In this document: positions 24,168 through 33,215 of the stretch, piece by piece
Position numbering within the stretch: position 1 is the stretch's first letter
Layout: each line of letters begins with the position of its first letter
Assembly: GCA_964347345.1 (NCBI GenBank)
Contig: CAYFYB010000006.1
Location: 1-64,000, forward strand
Reading direction: 5' to 3'
DNA: 64,000 nt
Source: JAJISG01 sp964347345
Lineage (GTDB): Archaea > Thermoplasmatota > Thermoplasmata > RBG-16-68-12 > JAJISG01
Position numbers and translations under genes: made by a program
Notes under the pieces: model-generated
What the model was told of the DNA's origin: nothing
Database searches by the model: none
What the model saw: the letters and a program-made list of their open reading frames with translations, nothing else

Positions 24168-25190
24168 ATGGGAGTTCAACTGACGCCTATCATTCAAAAG
24201 GAAATCGTCCGCCTCGAGGACCTTGGGGGGAGGAGCTTTGCGGTGGACGGCAACAACGTCCTCTACCAGTTTCTGGCGTTGATCCGTCAGCGGGATGGGA
24301 GGTCCCTGACCAGTAGGGACGGAAAGGTCACCTCCCATCTCGTGGGTCTCCTCTATAGGACCACCAGCCTGATTGGAGACTATGGTTTGTCCCTGATCTT
24401 CGTCTTCGACGGGAGGCCTCCTGAGATGAAGAGGGAGGAGATCCAGGCGCGCAGCCGGGTGAGGAAGAAGGCGATGAAGGAGTATCAGGAAGCGCTGGAA
24501 AGGGGTGATTATGCAAGGGCTTGGTCAAAGGCCGTCACTTCCTCTCGCCTGACGACGGACTTGGTGGAAGACGCCAAGAAATTGCTCACCCTCCTTGGGA
24601 TCCCCTGGGTGCAGGCGCCGGGCGAGGGGGAGGCCCAGGCGGCCTTCATGTGCAAACGGGGAGCGGTCTGGGCGGCCGCGACAAGGGACTACGATGCATT
24701 GCTGTATGGATCCCCAAGGCTTCTTCGCTATCTCACAATCTCAGGAAGAGAGTTCCTTCCTAGCAAAGGCGTTTCGCGCCCTCTGGAACCGGAACTCATA
24801 GAGTTGGAGACTATGCTGGAGACCCTTGGGCTGTCAAGAGAGCAGCTAGTGGACTTGGCCATTCTGGTTGGGACCGACTATAATCGTGGAATCAGGGGAG
24901 TAGGGCCGAAGAAGGCCCTCGGTCTACTTCGAAAGCATGGCCGGATAGAGGGCCTGCCACCCGAGGTGAGGGAAAGACTACCGGAGGATATCGATGCCAT
25001 CCGTGACCTGTTCCTCCACCCCGCCGTAGTCGATGAGTTCGAGGTGTCTGTAGGACGGCCCGATGAAGAGGGGCTGATCAGCTTTCTATGTGGCGAGCGA
25101 GACTTCTCCGAGGAACGGGTGCGTCAGGCGGCGGAAAGGCTTGGAGGGCACCGGAAGAGCGTCTCCCTCGACGATTTTCGAGATGCCTAG
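24168..25190 (+). CDS. fen1: flap endonuclease 1
   Basis: A 340-residue FEN1/XPG nuclease that removes 5' flaps in replication and repair. N-terminal domain MGVQLTPIIQK..., catalytic acidic clusters in AVDGNNVLYQF, FVFDGRPPEMK, APGEGEAQAAF, TRDYDALLYG and VGTDYNRGIRGVGPKKAL. The C-terminal PCNA-binding peptide is degenerate: SVSLDDFRDA, lacking the usual Gln and final aromatic residue. The ATG lies about 30 nt from a TATA-like gccttaag. Confidence 0.95.
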   Translation: MGVQLTPIIQKEIVRLEDLGGRSFAVDGNNVLYQFLALIRQRDGRSLTSRDGKVTSHLVGLLYRTTSLIGDYGLSLIFVFDGRPPEMKREEIQARSRVRKKAMKEYQEALERGDYARAWSKAVTSSRLTTDLVEDAKKLLTLLGIPWVQAPGEGEAQAAFMCKRGAVWAAATRDYDALLYGSPRLLRYLTISGREFLPSKGVSRPLEPELIELETMLETLGLSREQLVDLAILVGTDYNRGIRGVGPKKALGLLRKHGRIEGLPPEVRERLPEDIDAIRDLFLHPAVVDEFEVSVGRPDEEGLISFLCGERDFSEERVRQAAERLGGHRKSVSLDDFRDA

Positions 25191-25275
25191 GGAGGGCGGG
25201 GCTGCACGGAGTTTCTGCTCCGCGCCTTGGAGTTGGACCTCTAGCTACGTGTCGAGTGCTGAGCGTCAACTAACC

Positions 25276-26721
25276 ATGTCCCTCCCGCGGGTTTCCGTCG
25301 TCGACTTTATATGGAGGTTTGGCTCCACAATCATTCGAGAGCCTTCATCTAGGGGTGAGGTTGCGATCATCAAGAACAGGGCCGAACTGGTCGCCCACGG
25401 TAACGGGGAGGAGAGGGAGGTTATTCTGAAGATAGCGGAGGAGGCCCTGGAAGCCGTGGACCCTTATCACGCCGTGAAGCGACTGGTCACCCTGGAGGAT
25501 GAGCACACCCTGAAGGTCGGTGATCTGGCTTACGACCTGAGCGAGGTCGGGAACATCTATGTCCTAGGGGCCGGGAAGGCCACCTTCCCGATAGCAAAAG
25601 CCCTTGACGAGATTCTTGGGAATAGGATAAGGGCAGGCAGAATCAACGTGAAGAGTGGGGAGAGACGAAGACTGCGGCACATAAAGGTGAGGGAGGCGGG
25701 CCATCCGTTGCCTGATGAGATGGGTCTAGAGGGTGCGAAGGAAATTCTTCTCACAGCACGAAAGGCTGGGGAGGACGACCTGGTTCTTTGCTGCTTCACT
25801 GGAGGAAGCTCCGCCACATGTCCTTTGCCGCCCGAGGGGGTGCCTCTCATAGACAAGAGGAGACTGACGGAGCTCCTTCTCAGGTGTGGCGCCACCATAC
25901 AGGAAATAAACGCAGTCAGGAAACACGTGTCCAGAATAAAGGGTGGAAGACTGGCCCAGGAGATTCATCCAGCACACATCGTCAACCTGACCGTCTCTGA
26001 TGTCGTCGGCGATCCCCTGGACTGCATAACCGACCTTACCGTGCCCGACACGTCGACGATGGAAGACGCTCTCAGAGTGCTGCACAAGTACGACCTATGG
26101 GACAAGGTTCCTGAGTCCATTAGACGTCATCTTACGAGCTCTGACCCAGGCCTTGAAACGCCGAAGGAACTGCGTGGTGTCAGCGTCTACACTTTCATGC
26201 TGGCGACCAACGAGGACATGTGTTCCGCTGCCAAGAGGGCTGCCGAGCAGATGGGCTACAGGGCTGAGATACTGTCCAGCATGATGGAGGGAGAAGCCAG
26301 GGAAGTGGGGATCGTGCTGGCATCTATAGCCAGGTATGCGGAGGGATTTGGTAGGCCCTTGAAACCTCCGTGTGTCTTCATATCCGGTGGTGAGACCACG
26401 GTGACGCTCCCCAGGAAACATGGCCAGGGAGGCCGGAACCAGGAGCTGATCCTCAGCCTCGCCCTGAAGGCGGAAGGCAGCATGCGAATTTCCGCGGCAG
26501 CCATTGCCAGCGACGGGACAGACGGTCCCACCGACATCGCCGGTGGAATCATCGATGGTCATACCCTCGCCAGGGCTGCTGAGGCGGGACTCGACATAAG
26601 TGGCGAACTGGCAGGGCACAACAGCTCAGACGTGCTCACTCGCCTCGGTGACGCCATCATCACCGGTCCGACGGGGACCAATGTCATGGACCTGCACATA
26701 GTGCTCGTCGGAGCCGGTTGA
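25276..26721 (+). CDS. glycerate 2-kinase (MOFRL family)
   Basis: A 481-residue (from ATG 25276) kinase of the GckA/MOFRL type, which makes 2-phosphoglycerate from glycerate. The conserved body begins around VAIIKNRAEL; motifs include YVLGAGKATFPIAKAL, CCFTGGSSATCPLPPEG, VRKHVSRIKGGRLA and SGGETTVTLPRKHGQGGRNQEL (MOFRL end). A TATA-like ctttatat lies inside the proposed N terminus (25304–25311), so the true start may be later, yet no in-frame ATG, GTG or TTG follows before IIKNR. Feeds enolase next door. Confidence 0.88.
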   Translation: MSLPRVSVVDFIWRFGSTIIREPSSRGEVAIIKNRAELVAHGNGEEREVILKIAEEALEAVDPYHAVKRLVTLEDEHTLKVGDLAYDLSEVGNIYVLGAGKATFPIAKALDEILGNRIRAGRINVKSGERRRLRHIKVREAGHPLPDEMGLEGAKEILLTARKAGEDDLVLCCFTGGSSATCPLPPEGVPLIDKRRLTELLLRCGATIQEINAVRKHVSRIKGGRLAQEIHPAHIVNLTVSDVVGDPLDCITDLTVPDTSTMEDALRVLHKYDLWDKVPESIRRHLTSSDPGLETPKELRGVSVYTFMLATNEDMCSAAKRAAEQMGYRAEILSSMMEGEAREVGIVLASIARYAEGFGRPLKPPCVFISGGETTVTLPRKHGQGGRNQELILSLALKAEGSMRISAAAIASDGTDGPTDIAGGIIDGHTLARAAEAGLDISGELAGHNSSDVLTRLGDAIITGPTGTNVMDLHIVLVGAG

Positions 26722-26798
26722 GGGTGCCTTCCCAGACTAGGTCTTCGAGACGCAGGTTTTCAACATTCTAAATAGGAGTTCCTGTAATTCATGCCCTG

Positions 26799-28082
26799 AT
26801 GACGGAAAAGGAGCCCGGGGCTTTCAGTATCAAGCATGTGAAGGCCAGAGAAGTGCTCGACTGCAGGGGGCATCCGACCCTGGAGGTCGACGTAATCACG
26901 GAGGGGGGTGCCGTTGGTCGGGCAGATGTCCCGTCTGGTCGCTCCACGGGCAGGCATGAAACCTTCGAACTAAGGGACGGGGGGCGCAGGTATGGAGGCA
27001 TGGGTGTCCTGAGAGCTGCCAGGAACGTGAACAAGATCATAGGTCCGCGGCTGAAGGGCCAGGACGTGAGAGGGCAGCAGGAAATAGATGAGACGATGAT
27101 AAGGCTGGATGGAACCGACAACAAATCGAGACTCGGAGGAAACGCCGTGGTCGGAGTCTCCCTAGCCGTTGCGAAAGCCGCCGCTCAGGGTCTTGGCGTC
27201 TCTCTCTACCGCTACATCGGCGGGCCCTCCGCCGACCTCCTTCCCGTGCCCTTCCTCAACCTCATAAATGGGGGGAAGCATGCCGCCACGGACCTCGATT
27301 TTCAGGAGCACATGGTGGTACCAGTTGGAGCTAAGAGCTTTTCGGAGGCCCTTCGCATCGGGTCAGAGATCTACTACGAGCTCGGCGACATCCTTTCTAA
27401 GGAATGGGGTCGTCACTCCCTCAACGTTGCAGATGAAGGCGGTTATACCCCTCCGGGCATGACCACTGCCCAGCAAGCGTTTGACGCAGAGCTGCAGGCT
27501 GCTGAGGAGCTGGGATACGGAGACCGGATTGTCCTCGGACTGGATGCCGCCGCAAGCCATTTCTACGATGCCAAGAAGGAGAGATACAAGCTGATGAATC
27601 GGGAGATAAGCCGCGAGAAGCTTCTAGAATGCTACGAGGAGCTGGTGTCCGCATATCCTTTACGTTCCATAGAGGATCCCTTCCATGAGGAGGATTTCGA
27701 GGCCTTCGCCGTCATAACGAAGTCCCTCAAGATTCAAGTGGTAGGCGACGACCTCTTCGTGACCAATATTAATCGGTTGAAGGTGGGCACAGAGATTGGG
27801 GCCGCGAATGCCCTTCTCTGGAAAGTCAACCAAGTGGGTACGCTCACCGAGGCGTTGGAGGCAGCGGGCTACGCCTCCGAGAAAGGCTATGGAGTTCAGG
27901 TTTCTGAAAGGTCGGGACAAACGGAAGACACCTGGTTGGCAGACCTCGCCGTCGGACTGTGCGCCGGGCAGGTTAAGACAGGTGCACCTTGCAGGGGTGA
28001 AAGGACTGCCCAGTACAACCGGCTTCTACGGATCGAGGAGGAGCTGGGAAGCTCTGCCGAATACGCCAGACCGTCGCTCTGA
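26799..28082 (+). CDS. eno: enolase
   Basis: A 427-residue enolase converting 2-phosphoglycerate to phosphoenolpyruvate. Motifs: AREVLDCRGHPTLEVDV, the flexible loop VPSGRSTGRHE, metal-binding LDAAASHFY, SIEDPFHEEDFE, VVGDDLFVTN and the catalytic Lys in LLWKVNQVGTLTEA; SERSGQTEDTW follows. It lies 77 nt after glycerate 2-kinase on the same strand, a sensible pair. Confidence 0.96.
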   Translation: MTEKEPGAFSIKHVKAREVLDCRGHPTLEVDVITEGGAVGRADVPSGRSTGRHETFELRDGGRRYGGMGVLRAARNVNKIIGPRLKGQDVRGQQEIDETMIRLDGTDNKSRLGGNAVVGVSLAVAKAAAQGLGVSLYRYIGGPSADLLPVPFLNLINGGKHAATDLDFQEHMVVPVGAKSFSEALRIGSEIYYELGDILSKEWGRHSLNVADEGGYTPPGMTTAQQAFDAELQAAEELGYGDRIVLGLDAAASHFYDAKKERYKLMNREISREKLLECYEELVSAYPLRSIEDPFHEEDFEAFAVITKSLKIQVVGDDLFVTNINRLKVGTEIGAANALLWKVNQVGTLTEALEAAGYASEKGYGVQVSERSGQTEDTWLADLAVGLCAGQVKTGAPCRGERTAQYNRLLRIEEELGSSAEYARPSL

Positions 28083-28162
28083 ACGACGTCAGGAATATCT
28101 GCTATTCATGTCCCACCTGATAGTGCACAATTTATGCGTCTGCATCTTTGTTGCAGAAAAGA

Positions 28163-28171
28163 CTTTTATAT
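28163..28171 (+). promoter_or_regulatory. TATA box of the amino-acid binding protein gene
   Basis: CTTTTATAT at 28163–28171, about 30 nt before the ATG at 28202, predicts a leader of roughly 10 nt and supports that start over the in-frame upstream ATG at 28148. Confidence 0.65.
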
Positions 28172-28201
28172 CGGTATAAGATTCGGCTGCTAGGGAGGAG
28201 C

Positions 28202-29449
28202 ATGGCAGTTAATGTCAAGTATGTTGTGGCCGCCATTGTTGTTGTTGTCGTCGTGGTTGCTGGCGTGTCAGCCTACGTCCTCTTCGTACCTCCGGCACCG
28301 GAGACGATCAAGATAGGAGCCATAGGTCCCCTTTCTGCCCCGGGAGCGTACGAATCCGGCATTTTCATGCGAAACGCGATGCAGTTGGCTGTGGACGACG
28401 TAAACGCCGCTGGCGGAGTGTTGGATAAGGATCTTGAACTCATCTACGAGGACACTGCGGCTACACCAGAGAAAGGCGTGGCAGCAGCGAATAAGCTCAT
28501 CCTGGAGGACAGGGTCGTTGCTCTTACAGGAGAGTACCACAGCTCGGTCTGCAATGCCGTGAATGAAGTAGCGGAAGCTAACGAGATACCCTTCTTGGTG
28601 ACCGAGTGCTGGGCCGACGTAATCACTGAGGAGGGCCACGACTACACGTTCAGGCTAGCGCCCTACAACTCCTACATGGCGGACATAGTCTGGGTTGGAT
28701 TCGTAGATTACTTCAACTTCACGAACGTGGTGATGCTCGTGGAAGACACAGACTGGGGAACGGGCCTTAGAAATGTGCTTGAGCCCAGGCTAGAGGCCCT
28801 CGGTATAAGCGTCACGGCTCAGGTTGTGGACCGCACTAGGACGGACTTCACTTCCGAGCTTACCAGTTTCCAAGCGATGACTCCCAAACCGGACCTGCTG
28901 ATGGACATCATGACGGGGGCAGCCGAGAAGATCATAATCAACCAGGCATACGAGATAGGACTTGCGCCAGACTGTTTCATCATAAGCGCGGACGGCGACC
29001 CCGCTTACCCCGAATGGTGGGGCGTTGTCGAGGATAACGGCGTCACGGTGGTCTTCCCGACCATGTACAGCCCCAAGGTACAGCTGACTGACGTGGGCGA
29101 GAAGTTCAGAACCGATTACTTCAACAGGCATGGGAGGGAGCCCGAATATGTGGCCATGGAGGGATACGACTCGATACTCGTCTTGGCAGATGCCATCGAG
29201 AGGGCTGGGTCGACGGATCCCACGAAGATCGCTGAGGCGCTACGGACGGCTAGTGTGAAAGGCACCCGCGCGACCATAACTTTCTCTGTTGATTCGGCCG
29301 ACAAAGGCGTGAACGCTCGTTGGCAGCAGTGGCTAGACGTACCGGTGTACCTGCTCCAGTATCAGGCAAAGGGTCTCTCACAGGCAGAAGCGGACGTAGT
29401 CTATCCGTTGCAGTTCAAGACTGCGGGGTTGATGTACCCCGGGCCATAA
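28202..29449 (+). CDS. livK: branched-chain amino acid-type ABC substrate-binding protein
   Basis: A 415-residue type I periplasmic-binding-fold protein anchored by one N-terminal helix (KYVVAAIVVVVVVVAGVSAY). The mature part begins TIKIGAIGPLSAPGAYESG and keeps the family stretches AVDDVNAAGGVLDKDLEL and GLAPDCFIISADGDPAYP. It would hold substrate outside the membrane for the permeases encoded downstream. Amino acids are likely cargo but other small molecules are possible. A 183-nt structured spacer separates it from livH. Confidence 0.9.
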   Translation: MAVNVKYVVAAIVVVVVVVAGVSAYVLFVPPAPETIKIGAIGPLSAPGAYESGIFMRNAMQLAVDDVNAAGGVLDKDLELIYEDTAATPEKGVAAANKLILEDRVVALTGEYHSSVCNAVNEVAEANEIPFLVTECWADVITEEGHDYTFRLAPYNSYMADIVWVGFVDYFNFTNVVMLVEDTDWGTGLRNVLEPRLEALGISVTAQVVDRTRTDFTSELTSFQAMTPKPDLLMDIMTGAAEKIIINQAYEIGLAPDCFIISADGDPAYPEWWGVVEDNGVTVVFPTMYSPKVQLTDVGEKFRTDYFNRHGREPEYVAMEGYDSILVLADAIERAGSTDPTKIAEALRTASVKGTRATITFSVDSADKGVNARWQQWLDVPVYLLQYQAKGLSQAEADVVYPLQFKTAGLMYPGP

Positions 29450-29458
29450 GAAAACCGC

Positions 29459-29511
29459 GCACTTTGCATTGGGACTTACGGCAATCTCACCGAAGGGAGA
29501 TACTAAAGTGC
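29459..29511 (+). ncRNA. structured spacer between livK and livH
   Basis: GCACTTT (29459–29465) pairs with AAAGTGC (29505–29511); inside, ATCTC (29484–29488) pairs with GAGAT (29497–29501). Further short hairpins follow (GTCG/CGAC near 29524–29534 and CCTTC/GAAGG near 29562–29579). Together they could stabilise the livK mRNA end or limit read-through into the permeases. A separate TATA-like cttttaag at about 29609–29616 supports a second promoter for livH. Function inferred. Confidence 0.35.
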
Positions 29512-29653
29512 ACAGCGTGGTCTGTCGAAGCGACGACACGAAGCGCATCTCTAGCTCCATTCCTTCGAACTCTCTGAAGGGAAACCCCGAAAACACGGAA
29601 GGTCGATCTTTTAAGCCACACCACTCATTCCCGTGGTGATCGGAGACCCAAGC

Positions 29654-30586
29654 ATGTCATTCACCCCTGAACCTGCGCTTTTCTCCTTGCTTCTGAACAT
29701 ATCCGCGGAAGAGTTTCTGCTCCAGATCCTGATCGGGGTGATCATGGGCAGCATTTACGGGCTGATGGCCGTTGGACTTACCCTTATCTTTGGCGTCATG
29801 AAGGTCGTGAACTTCGCCCACGGCGAACTCTACATGATTGGCGGGTATTCCGCCTACTTCCTCATGGCCGTATACCAGCTGCCCGCTTACCTTGCCCTTC
29901 CTGCAGCTGTTGGGATAGGGTTCGGGGTTGGATATGGAATCGAAAGACTCCTCCTGCGTCCCATGCACTCGAGGAGGATGGAGCGGCCTGTGGAGTATTC
30001 CGTTATAGTCACCTTCGGCCTCCTTATCCTGCTTCAGAATCTGGCAATCGTCCTCTTTGGACCCTATGTTAGAAAGCCCCCCACCTACTGGGAGGCAAGC
30101 TTCTCACTCGGCCTGATAAACATCGGGGGGGACAGGGTATTCGCCCTGGGGTCAGCGCTGATACTGCTGACGCTCGTCCTCGTAGTAATCAAGAAGACAT
30201 GGGTCGGCAGAGCTCTCATGGGGGTGGCCCAGAACAAGTTTGGCGCTCTCATATCGGGCATAGACTCAAAGCAGGCGAATTCGCTGGCATTCGGGATAGG
30301 CGCGGCTCTGGCTGCAGCTTCAGGGGCCCTCTTGGCGCCCCTCTTCCTCGTATTCCCCGACTCCGGAACTTCACCGGTCGTGAAAGCCTTTGTCATAATC
30401 GTCCTGGGCGGGATGGGGTCCATCGCCGGCAGCCTCATAGGAGGGGTGTTATTGGGAGTGATTGAGAGCATGGGAAGCGTGCTGTATTCTCCATCATACA
30501 AGGAGGTCTATGGCTTCATCATACTGATAATAGTCTTAGTCCTGCGACCCTGGGGCCTACTGGGAGAAAGGGAGAGATGGGCATAG
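29654..30586 (+). CDS. livH: branched-chain amino acid-type ABC permease LivH
   Basis: A 310-residue permease with about eight hydrophobic helices (LLQILIGVIMGSIYGLMAVG, LTLIFGVMKVVNFAHGELYM). The NFAHGEL segment and the GGMGSIAGSLIGG loop are typical of LivH. ATG 29654 fits the nearby TATA; a GTG at 29633 would add seven residues. Overlaps livM by 10 nt. Confidence 0.92.
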   Translation: MSFTPEPALFSLLLNISAEEFLLQILIGVIMGSIYGLMAVGLTLIFGVMKVVNFAHGELYMIGGYSAYFLMAVYQLPAYLALPAAVGIGFGVGYGIERLLLRPMHSRRMERPVEYSVIVTFGLLILLQNLAIVLFGPYVRKPPTYWEASFSLGLINIGGDRVFALGSALILLTLVLVVIKKTWVGRALMGVAQNKFGALISGIDSKQANSLAFGIGAALAAASGALLAPLFLVFPDSGTSPVVKAFVIIVLGGMGSIAGSLIGGVLLGVIESMGSVLYSPSYKEVYGFIILIIVLVLRPWGLLGERERWA

Positions 30587-31533
30587 GCAGGTTCCTCGGG
30601 TTTGAGATCTCGTTGCCGGCCAGGAGGTCAATACTCTACCTGTCACTTGCTTCAGTGGTCCCCCTTTCCGTCCCCTTCTTCGTCAGTGCCTACTGGACCC
30701 ACGTGCTCATTATCGGCTACTACTACGCCCTCTTGGCGGTGAGCTGGAACCTCGTTGCGGGCTACACTGGTCAGTTCTCCTTTGGGCACGTGGCTCTCGC
30801 TGCTATAGGGGCCTACACCTCGGGACTCATTGCCGTACACTATGGCATCTCGCCAGTCCTCGGTGTCCTCGCTGGAGCTCTGGTGGCAGCGGGCACTGGT
30901 TACCTGGTAGGGGCCCTGTGCTTGAAGATGAGGTTCGTATACCTCGCCCTTACGACCCTAGCTTTCTCCGAGATCCTCAGGCGGGTCATTATCATCGAAG
31001 AAGAATACACGAGAGGAAGCCTCGGCCTCTCCGTGCCGAAGCTCTTCGGTCCCGGTGTTCTGTGGTACTACTACGCCCTCCTTGGAGTTCTGGTCCTATC
31101 GGTCGCTGTCATCTATTGGATAATGCGATCGAAGATAGGCCTGTTCCTCAGGTCTATCCGTGAGGATGAAGGAGCAGCCTGGGTGATGGGGGTCGACATC
31201 AAGAAATGGAAGCTATTTGCGTTCGTCGTGAGCAGCTTTATAGCCGGTATAGCCGGCGGCCTCTACGGCCACTACATAGGCCTCGTGAGCCCCACCATGC
31301 TCACCATCGGACAGATGGGACTCGTCATCGCGATGACGGTTATCGGTGGAATGGGGAGCCTGATAGGCCCGGTGATTGGTGGGGTTCTTATCGAGATTGC
31401 CAGTGAATACCTGCGTGAGTACGGGGCTCTTCGTTTAGTCATTTTCGGGGCACTTATAATCCTTGTGATGAGGTTCTTCAGAGGTGGTCTGTGGGAGGCC
31501 ATCGAAAACTTTCGGCAGAAGCTGACTTCTTGA
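30577..31533 (+). CDS. livM: branched-chain amino acid-type ABC permease LivM
   Basis: A 318-residue permease with repeated helices and the LivM signatures YYALLAVSWNLVAGYTGQFSFGHVALAAIGAY and GGMGSLIGPVIGGVLIEI (shown in part). It pairs with LivH to form the membrane channel. Its ATG overlaps the end of livH. The ATPases of the system are encoded convergently just downstream. Confidence 0.92.
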   Translation: MGIGRFLGFEISLPARRSILYLSLASVVPLSVPFFVSAYWTHVLIIGYYYALLAVSWNLVAGYTGQFSFGHVALAAIGAYTSGLIAVHYGISPVLGVLAGALVAAGTGYLVGALCLKMRFVYLALTTLAFSEILRRVIIIEEEYTRGSLGLSVPKLFGPGVLWYYYALLGVLVLSVAVIYWIMRSKIGLFLRSIREDEGAAWVMGVDIKKWKLFAFVVSSFIAGIAGGLYGHYIGLVSPTMLTIGQMGLVIAMTVIGGMGSLIGPVIGGVLIEIASEYLREYGALRLVIFGALIILVMRFFRGGLWEAIENFRQKLTS

Positions 31534-31620
31534 TGATCCGGCCCGCCAGAACCTTGGTTCCAACCGCTCGTACAGAGGGAACGGTACGGGATACCGGTGG
31601 TTGCGGGAAACGACCGGCCA

Positions 31621-32346
31621 TTAAGTCGTCCTGTGAAATCCCCACAGGCTTATCATCTCATCTAACCGCTTCTCGAATTCCTCTCGAGGTCCCTCAAGCT
31701 TGTTTCTGCCTAGCTCCAAGAAGTAGACGTAGTCAGACAGAAGAGTCGCCTTCCGGACGTTCTGATCCACGAGCAGTATGGTCCTTCCCTCCCCTGCAAG
31801 ACCTTCTAGTGTGTCGTAAACCTCAGCGCTGGCGATCGGCGCAAGTCCTGCAGTAGGCTCGTCCACAAGCATCAGGATTGGGTCCACCACCAAGCCCTTG
31901 CATATCTCCAGTATCTTCTGCTGCCCACCACTCAGGTACCCCGCCTTCGTTGACCTTCGCCTCTCCAAGAACGGGAACTTGTCATACAGCTCTTGAATCC
32001 GCTGCATCACAGTATTCTTTCTCCGCCTAATGGTCCATCCTCCAAGCATCAGGTTTTCTTCGACGGTGAGGTAGTGGAAGAGGCCACTCTCCTGGGGAAT
32101 GTAGGAGATCCCCCGGCGCAACATAGCATGGGGGCTCGCACCCGTGATATCCTCCCCGTTGTACAGTACTCTCCCACTCTTTGGCTTGAGGAATCCATAT
32201 ATTGTCTTCAGTAGGGTCGTCTTCCCTGACCCGTTTGGACCCAGAACGACGGTGATCTTCTCCTTGTTGGCCCGGAGGGACACTCCATGGAGGATGTCCA
32301 TATCCTCGAAGTAACCCGAGACCAACGCCTCAACCTCAAGGAACAT
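31621..32346 (-). CDS. livF: branched-chain amino acid-type ABC ATPase LivF
   Basis: A 241-residue ABC ATPase. Walker A GPNGSGKTTLLKT, signature LSGGQQKILEICKGL, Walker B PILMLVDEPTAGLAP, switch His replaced by Gln in LLVDQNVRKA as usual in LivF. Downstream of livG by 2 nt. Opposite in direction to livHM, an unusual split of the system. Confidence 0.92.
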   Translation of the reverse strand: MFLEVEALVSGYFEDMDILHGVSLRANKEKITVVLGPNGSGKTTLLKTIYGFLKPKSGRVLYNGEDITGASPHAMLRRGISYIPQESGLFHYLTVEENLMLGGWTIRRRKNTVMQRIQELYDKFPFLERRRSTKAGYLSGGQQKILEICKGLVVDPILMLVDEPTAGLAPIASAEVYDTLEGLAGEGRTILLVDQNVRKATLLSDYVYFLELGRNKLEGPREEFEKRLDEMISLWGFHRTT

Positions 32347-32348
32347 GG

Positions 32349-33062
32349 CTAGACCCCCAGGTAAACCCTGGCTACTTCAGCGTCGCTCCTCACCTCTGCG
32401 GGGACTCCTTCCGCAATCTTCTTCCCCTCACTGAGGACGACCATTCTATTGGAGAGGTTGAAGATGGACTCGATGTCATGGCTGACCAATATGAAGGATT
32501 TCCCTCCGTTCTTCAGCTTCAGAATGGCATCGATTATCCTGTTCTTCGTATCGGGGTGAACGCCTGCGAAGGGCTCGTCCAGTAGGAACAGCTGAGGGTC
32601 CTGTGCCAAGGCCCTGACGAACTCGAGGAGCCTCTGCTGGCCTCCTGAAAGGTCTGAGGCGTACTCGTCTTTCAGGCCCTCGAGACCGACGAACCTCAAT
32701 CTCCCAAGGGCATCCTCCTCCATCCGATCCCTGCTAATGCCGTGCAACCTGGCAGCCGCAGGAACGAGGGCATTCTCGAACACCGTGAGCCTGCGAAACA
32801 CCCTCGTTATCTGGAATGTCCTTCCTATCCCCCGAAGTGCAATCTCGTGAGGTTTCAGGTTGTCGATGCGTTCATCCTGGAAGAAAATGCTACCGGCGTC
32901 GAGCTCATAGACCTGGCTGATGGCGTTTATGAGAGTGGTCTTTCCCGACCCGTTGGGCCCTATCAAACCCAATATCTCATTATCGCCCACGTCCATGGAC
33001 ACGTCACTGAGGGCCACCAGGCCGTCGAACTTCTTCGTGACGTTGCGGACACTAAGCAGCAT
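32349..33062 (-). CDS. livG: branched-chain amino acid-type ABC ATPase LivG
   Basis: A 237-residue ABC ATPase with Walker A GPNGSGKTTLINA, LivG-type insertion (RGIGRTFQITRVFRRLTVFEN), signature LSGGQQRLLEFVRAL, Walker B LFLLDEPFAGVHP and H-loop LVSHDIESI. First gene of the livGF pair; TATA-like CAAATATAC on the minus strand (33093–33101) about 30 nt upstream of the ATG. Confidence 0.92.
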   Translation of the reverse strand: MLLSVRNVTKKFDGLVALSDVSMDVGDNEILGLIGPNGSGKTTLINAISQVYELDAGSIFFQDERIDNLKPHEIALRGIGRTFQITRVFRRLTVFENALVPAAARLHGISRDRMEEDALGRLRFVGLEGLKDEYASDLSGGQQRLLEFVRALAQDPQLFLLDEPFAGVHPDTKNRIIDAILKLKNGGKSFILVSHDIESIFNLSNRMVVLSEGKKIAEGVPAEVRSDAEVARVYLGV

Positions 33063-33215
33063 CGGGTTCTCTCATTGGTGGATGAGGGTGGAGTATATTT
33101 GAGTTTTCATGGAGACATGGCTCTTGGCATAAGAGTCCTCGCTGTGATAGGCTTCTTGCTGGACAGTGACCGAGAGTACCGGGGTACTTCTGCCTGAGTC
33201 ACATTGCAGGGACGC

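Noticed and set aside
33175..33188. AGTACC-GG-GGTACT palindrome between livG and the MBL gene
   Set aside because: Short, GC-rich and not aligned with a promoter; could be chance or a minor 3' hairpin.
33117..33197. 26-residue hydrophobic peptide (MALGIRVLAVIGFLLDSD) about 20 nt after a TATA-like sequence
   Set aside because: The TATA is better explained as the livG promoter on the other strand; too short and without support to call.
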